Below, in pieces: positions 59,512-64,000 of a stretch of DNA of 64,000 nucleotides (positions within the stretch are counted from its first letter, which is position 1; each line of letters opens with the position of its first letter). The position numbers and the translations under genes were made by a program. The notes beneath the pieces were generated by a model. It was given only the letters and a program-made list of their open reading frames with translations. It had not been told where the DNA came from and did no database searches. Source of the stretch: Aplidium turbinatum (taxonomy: Eukaryota > Chordata > Ascidiacea > Aplousobranchia > Polyclinidae); NCBI GenBank assembly GCA_918807975.1, contig OU964921.1:45906498-45970497 (forward strand), in the 5' to 3' direction.

Positions 59512-59898
59512 TTAAACAACAACCATCGAATTTTGATATAATCCTTCTGTCCTGATGCCAACAATCTAAAAGATTTCTTTAGTTTTCGGATCATAGGAAA
59601 GTACGTTGCCCAAGTAGGTTTCTTTAGAAGGCTTCTCCGATGATAACTTGTATCTGTTGAGAACAAGAAATGTGTGTGGTCGTTGAATTCAGAGCGGTCT
59701 CCACAAAGCATCATTGAATGAACAGAAATAAACATTCATCACAACCTTCAACCACTCACCCTCCAGCGATGATGATCTTTCCATTGTAATAACAAGCAGA
59801 ACAATTCCATCGGGGTTGGAACAAAGTATCTTGTGGTTCGTCCCACTCATCATCCTCCACGTTGTATCGCGTAATAGACAAATTTGAGTAAATTCCTC
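59512..59898 (-). pseudogene. Kelch-repeat gene fragment, copy D (last two exons only)
   Basis: Two exons match E7 (59760-59898, 139 bp) and E8 (59512-59653, 142 bp) of copies B and C, with the same splice sites and the IIIAGG kelch signature. Sequence similarity to B and C continues past E7 to about 59970, then stops at a (TTTG)n run followed by SINE sequence. The E6 counterpart, expected within about 350 bp, is absent, and I found no E1-E6 sequence to the end of the window. In E8 an in-frame TAG at 59566-59568 replaces the GAG of copy B and would remove the last 17 residues. This is most simply a truncated duplicate. It could be a live gene only if its upstream exons lie beyond position 64000. 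Confidence 0.7.
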
Positions 59899-59999
59899 CT
59901 TAGTTAGAAAAATTATCGATTACTGAAATGCAGAACTTGAAATAGTGAACCAGTGATCTGAGTTGGTTTATTTCAGTATATATTTTGTTTGTTTGTTTG

Positions 60000-60245
60000 T
60001 TTATCTTTATCCTGCATTGCGGGAAAGCGGACTTGAGCGCTATGCATCGGTGTACACCTTCCGACATACACCTGACCCACGCTGCAGCCGACGGCAATGT
60101 CTGTTTCCGGTTGTCTACTCTACTTTTTACTTAAATTTGGTACTACCCATTACTCGAAATCGATCACTGGGTAGAGGCAATTATCGTAAAGTTTCTTGCC
60201 CAGAGAAACAACAGCAATTGCGGGTGGCTGGAGTCGAACATGCAG
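60000..60245 (-). mobile_element. tRNA-derived SINE, family S3
   Basis: On the minus strand a box B-like TGTTCGACTCC (near 60232) is followed by TCTCTGGGCAAGAAACTTTA and a conserved-looking tail. It sits where homology of Kelch fragment D ends. Confidence 0.5.
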
Positions 60246-60254
60246 GCTTGTATT

Positions 60255-60565
60255 AGGCATGGGTGCGCCTCAACCGTCTCCGTACGAGCGTCGGGCTTTT
60301 CCGCTCAACCATGCACCAATGGGGAATGGCTTCTTCCTCCTCCTGTGAATGTGGTGCCGAGGAACAGACCGCAGACCACATCATCAATAACTGTACCATC
60401 TTCAAGCCACCTAACGGAGTGGAAGGTCTGCGTGTCATTGATGATGAAACCAAAGACTGGCTGCTCTCTAGCAGCCTTCCAGTTTAGTCCGGGAACATCG
60501 TGAATCTGGGGTGGTAAAAGGATAGATCCTCGGCCCCAGAAGCTCAGACGACGACGACGACGACG
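60255..60565 (+). mobile_element. LINE 3' end
   Basis: VRLNRLRTSVGLFRSTMHQW, then CECGAEEQTADHIINNC and LRVIDDETKDWLLSS, ending in a (GAC)n run. Nearly the same as the 3' part of 47745-48672. Open over 74 residues but 5'-truncated. Confidence 0.75.
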
Positions 60566-60780
60566 AATATTATATTTTATCGTAATTTATATGCCCAGGC
60601 CTTGCCAACGTGCGAACTGGAGGCCGATACAATTTCGATGTTGAACTCAAAGCCAAATCCAAATTTACTTCATATCCTTTCATATGACAAATTTTTCTTC
60701 CCTCATTACCTACTGCTGTTAAGAAACGCTCTTGAATTTCCAACACTAATGCCAACATCATATCGATTAATTATTATTAA

Positions 60781-61457
60781 CTGAGGTTGGCAGTAGCGCG
60801 CTACATTTGTAGCGGTTGCGCCGCTGCATTTTTGTTGGAGTAGCGTCTGCAGTAGCGACGGTACTTTTTCTTTAATGTAGCGGTAGCAGAGAAGCGCAAC
60901 ATTTCTTTCAGTTGTACTCCTACCTACCATTTCCCAGTTCAAAGTAAAGGGAAACATCAAGCCACGTTAATACCGACAAGAGCGACACCAACACCAGTCA
61001 CGACTCAGAGAATGAAAATTTTGGTGTGTTAGTGCCATCGCATGAAACCTCGGTTATTGAGAGAAACATCAATGGTGGAGGCTTTTTTTCAAACAGAAGC
61101 AAGTCCTTGAGCTTTCCTAATGGCGACTTATAACGTCTCAATAAATACAACACCCCATTCCTTCTAATGCTGCGGTGTACAGATTTTTCGAATTTTTTAC
61201 ACCTTTTTTCACATTACATTTATTTTTCTCCTTTGGAAGACGAAGCCAAAGTGGGAAGGACTCTCAGCAACTCGCATTTAGAGATGTTCGTGTTGTTGAA
61301 AGATGCGTAGCAAAAATTTCTTCTAGAACGTGTTTTCTATAATGGCATTAAAATGACAGTGTAGTAAGCGATCAAACGATCAGTTTAAGTTGAAGACAAA
61401 AGTAGCGGGAAAAGTAGCGGTAGCGCACGCTACTTTTAAAGCGGATGCCCACCTCTG
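60781..61457 (+). mobile_element. hAT element, internally deleted
   Basis: Ends CTGAGGTTGGCAGTAGCG and (reverse complement) CAGAGGTGGGCATCCGC, with subterminal GTAGCGGTAGCG-like words, as in Ac/Tip100-type hATs. A transposase C-terminal remnant (SSNAAVYRFF, then in another frame AKVGRTLSNSHLEMFVLLKD) lies near 61150-61310. Flanking 8-mers do not match, so the duplication is eroded or lost. Confidence 0.65.
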
Positions 61458-61528
61458 GTCATTTGTGTGCTAACAACAGCATACGAATAGCTTAAAATCA
61501 CATAAAATGTACAGAAGGGCTGTATTTG

Positions 61529-61830
61529 CAGGGCCGTGTGAGCACAATCTTACTCCTGATGGCTTTTAAAACTAAAAAAGAAACCGTTAAGTTATGGTCG
61601 CAAACTCTTTCAATGTAGGGAAGAAATTTACATTTATCATTTCCACAAAGAGTAAACAACTTTAAAAATCTTTAGAAAAAAAATAGTAAAAATGCTGATA
61701 ATGCATTAGCGGATCAGGTAAAAGGTTGAGCAAGCGTAGGGCAATACATTACGAGACGCGAAACTGCGTTGTTCCGCCAACATTAGAAGGATCAGATGCT
61801 ATTTTGACACTTTTTTACGCATTGCTGCTT
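61529..61830. repeat. Dispersed repeat R2, copy 2
   Basis: Begins CAGGGCCGTGTGAGCACAAT and matches the reverse complement of 16640-17075. Confidence 0.5.
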
Positions 61831-62844
61831 ACTTGCTTTTAACTAAACACCTCAAATTACTTTAAAACCAACTTCACTCTTTTTGTATAACTCATAAAAA
61901 GCGCAATATTTTGTGAATCAGAAAAAAAAGAACCCTTCTACTGTAGTGTTGCGGATAGGGAAAAGCGGATGTAGTTTCGCATCCCTATTATCTACGGTCC
62001 TTAGGCAAGGGCTAAAGTTTAATAAAGCAAAATTTATAAGATAAGATTAACAATGCAAAACTTAATTTCCGAAAAAGTAAAGTTGGATAGATGGTGTGGA
62101 GAGCTTGCCCCCAGAGGATTTGAGCTAATAGTCTTGTTTGGGCACTTTTTAGGCATTTTTGGCGCAATAGGCTATGTTGTTGTTTTTATTAGCCTAAATC
62201 GCACACTTTGTTTGCGTAGGTTTGTTTGTAAACAAAGGCCGCTTTACGTATAAGCAAAATTATCAAATTAAATTTTGATCTAGGTAGAAGGTTTGAATTA
62301 AAATTTATGTTAGCCTACTACTGTACTTCAAAAAAACTTTATTCACGACCACAGAAAAATTTTAATAATTGATTTCTTGAAAATTTGTATGGTCTAGCCC
62401 GGCGTAGCCTTTAAGCTGGTTAGAACTTCAAAATTTATTTGAGGTGTCCTCACATTCCCTTCATAATATTTTCAAGCATAGTTCACTTTATAACCTACAA
62501 TTACTTGGCGTAACCTACATTGGCATGGCCTGTGTATATGCTGTAGATCACCATGATCGTGAACTAAATGCAAAACTAGTTGTAAAAAATGTAAAACAAA
62601 ACATGTCGCATAACAGCCACATGCTCAGAAAAGTGATAATGGTAAAAGTGTATGCATTGCTACAGGCAACCGTGAAAGAACGTCATAAACACAAGACAAC
62701 TCTGCATAAAATTGGTTGCACCTACAGCAATCTAAAAGGAAACCACATCTTATTCATAAATTAACGAACCATATAAGCCCAAAAAACGCAATCAAGAGGC
62801 AAAAGTAGCGCTATAAGCAGATATTTTTGCCCAAATATTTTTTA
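61831..62844. other. Right-hand spacer, no gene seen
   Basis: Only short ORFs (66 and 106 residues) without recognisable motifs or splice context. Confidence 0.4.
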
Positions 62845-63500
62845 ACAAATAACTACATTAGTAGGATATAGAGAGGTATAAGAAAAGAACCTCATAGTTA
62901 CCTTACCAGTACCCAGCAGGCTTCAAAATTTTACCGATAAAGGAAGGTAGGCTAGTATCCAAATGAATATCTGAAAGAAGCTTGCATCTGCTTACCAATT
63001 GCATTGTTTTACATTTATTTTCTGCAGATATTGAATCGAAGCCTAACATTCTGCCCAAATTGCAATATACCAAATGCAAAAGCTTCCAAAATTGATGATG
63101 CTACATTTTACATTACAAGAAAAATGTGAATGCATTTCAAAATACAACACTGTAACGAAGATACAAAATTCCTAAACAGGTAAAATGTTAAAAACTCATG
63201 GTAAAATTTAAATTGTCTTAAGAATTAGACATTTTTGATTTTACAAATAACTGCATTAGTAGGATATAATGAAAAAAGCAAAAAAGCTCAAGGTTGAAGT
63301 TCACCTCTGCTCGCCAACTCACTTTTGGCAGATGCTGAATCAAAACTTATCATTCTTCCTAAATTGCATTACTAGGCTACCATGCAATAATTTTCAAAGT
63401 GGATAATAATTATAACATAAATAATCTCATAAATTATAACAATGATGAAAAGTTCATAAACTGGTTAGATGTCGAAACATCTTAGTAAGATTGATTTGCT
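62845..63500. repeat. Two diverged direct repeats of about 300-400 bp
   Basis: ACAAATAACT(A/G)CATTAGTAGGATATA occurs near 62848 and 63242. Each is followed by a similar order of words (CTGCTTACCAATTGC or CTGCTCGCCAACTC, then CAGATATTGAATC or CAGATGCTGAATC, then AAATTGCA). Non-coding tandem duplication. Confidence 0.55.
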
Positions 63501-63589
63501 CTAACGACATTTTTGCACAAATTAGGGGAGCTTCTTCTCAGCGAAATGGTGGCCGCCCTCCCTGAAATGTGAATGAATGGGCAAAGCAA

Positions 63590-63885
63590 GCTAAACTTTT
63601 TTGTACAAATGAACAAAAATCACATATTAAATGTTACATGTAAGATTACAAGCCTAAACAAGCTGCACGAGTATGCGTGGGCGCCTAGCCGGGAGTTTGG
63701 GAAGCAATAATTACGGCCTTGCATGATTTAAGCCATCGATTATCACAGAGTGTTTGTAGCAACTGCTTGTTTATTTAACTGTCAAAAAACATTAAATAGA
63801 CTGAAATGAGTGGGCCCCTAAACAACGGTGCACCCCCCCCCCCCTCCTCCCACCGGCCGGGGTGCGGTTAACACGGCCCCGTATA
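63590..63885 (+). repeat. Dispersed repeat R1, copy 3
   Basis: Matches 43740-44012 and ends TTAACACGGCCCCG; contains a poly-C tract near 63833-63844. Confidence 0.65.
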
Positions 63886-64000
63886 TTTATTTACTACTAA
63901 AACTGTCAGCTTATACTAACGATTTTGGCTGTTAGCAGATCGGCTTCCAATCAAATTTAAAGGTGCACGTTGGCATAGCTTGTGTATAAAGATTGCAACA

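Noticed and set aside
62053-62764. Two small plus-strand ORFs (66 and 106 residues), one with a hydrophobic stretch
   Set aside because: No motif, no splice support and no paralogue in the window; chance ORFs in AT-rich DNA are common at this length.

Overview
The window looks like AT-rich, intron-bearing animal DNA. Spliced genes, tRNA-derived SINEs, several LINE clades, hAT and other cut-and-paste transposons, a Penelope-like fragment and a BEL/Pao LTR element together point to a marine invertebrate. An ascidian is my best guess, but nothing here proves the group. No bacterial-style operons or intact RNA genes were seen.

The host content is one tandem cluster on the minus strand: four copies (A-D) of a small Kelch-repeat gene. 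I rebuilt the copies from splice sites and from lengths and phases shared between them. A (30-6462, its last exons lie off the left edge), B (17466-45697, 369 aa) and C (49285-54984, 413 aa) keep open reading frames across every junction. D (59512-59898) is a two-exon 3' fragment with a premature stop. Exons 3, 7 and 8 have the same length in every copy where they are seen (116, 139 and 142 bp). Exon 1 differs greatly between copies: A carries fourteen 8-residue repeats, C carries acidic repeats, and B is short.

Nearly everything else is mobile DNA, much of it inside the introns of B, whose exon 4-5 intron is 16 kb against 1.0 kb in C. That intron holds a young BEL/Pao element (23731-31991, 353-bp LTRs with two differences, 5-bp target duplication), a transposon with about 420-bp inverted repeats and an 8-bp target duplication (32155-35781, itself carrying a LINE), and a LINE split by a hAT element (37330-38995). 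Between A and B lies a nest of insertions: a 5.3-kb transposon (8983-14239) contains a related transposon (10263-13053), which contains a LINE (10812-11868), which contains a foldback element with a telomere-like core (11166-11509). A separate small hAT MITE sits beside that LINE.

Other notable items are two hammerhead-ribozyme-like motifs facing outward in a 330-bp palindrome (7971-8300), a third in the Penelope-like fragment (39562-40115), two near-perfect foldback elements (42245-42830 with TTAA ends; 57567-57779 with a 7-bp duplication), three or four SINE families, and frequent recurrence of the octamer TAGGCTAC across unrelated sequence.
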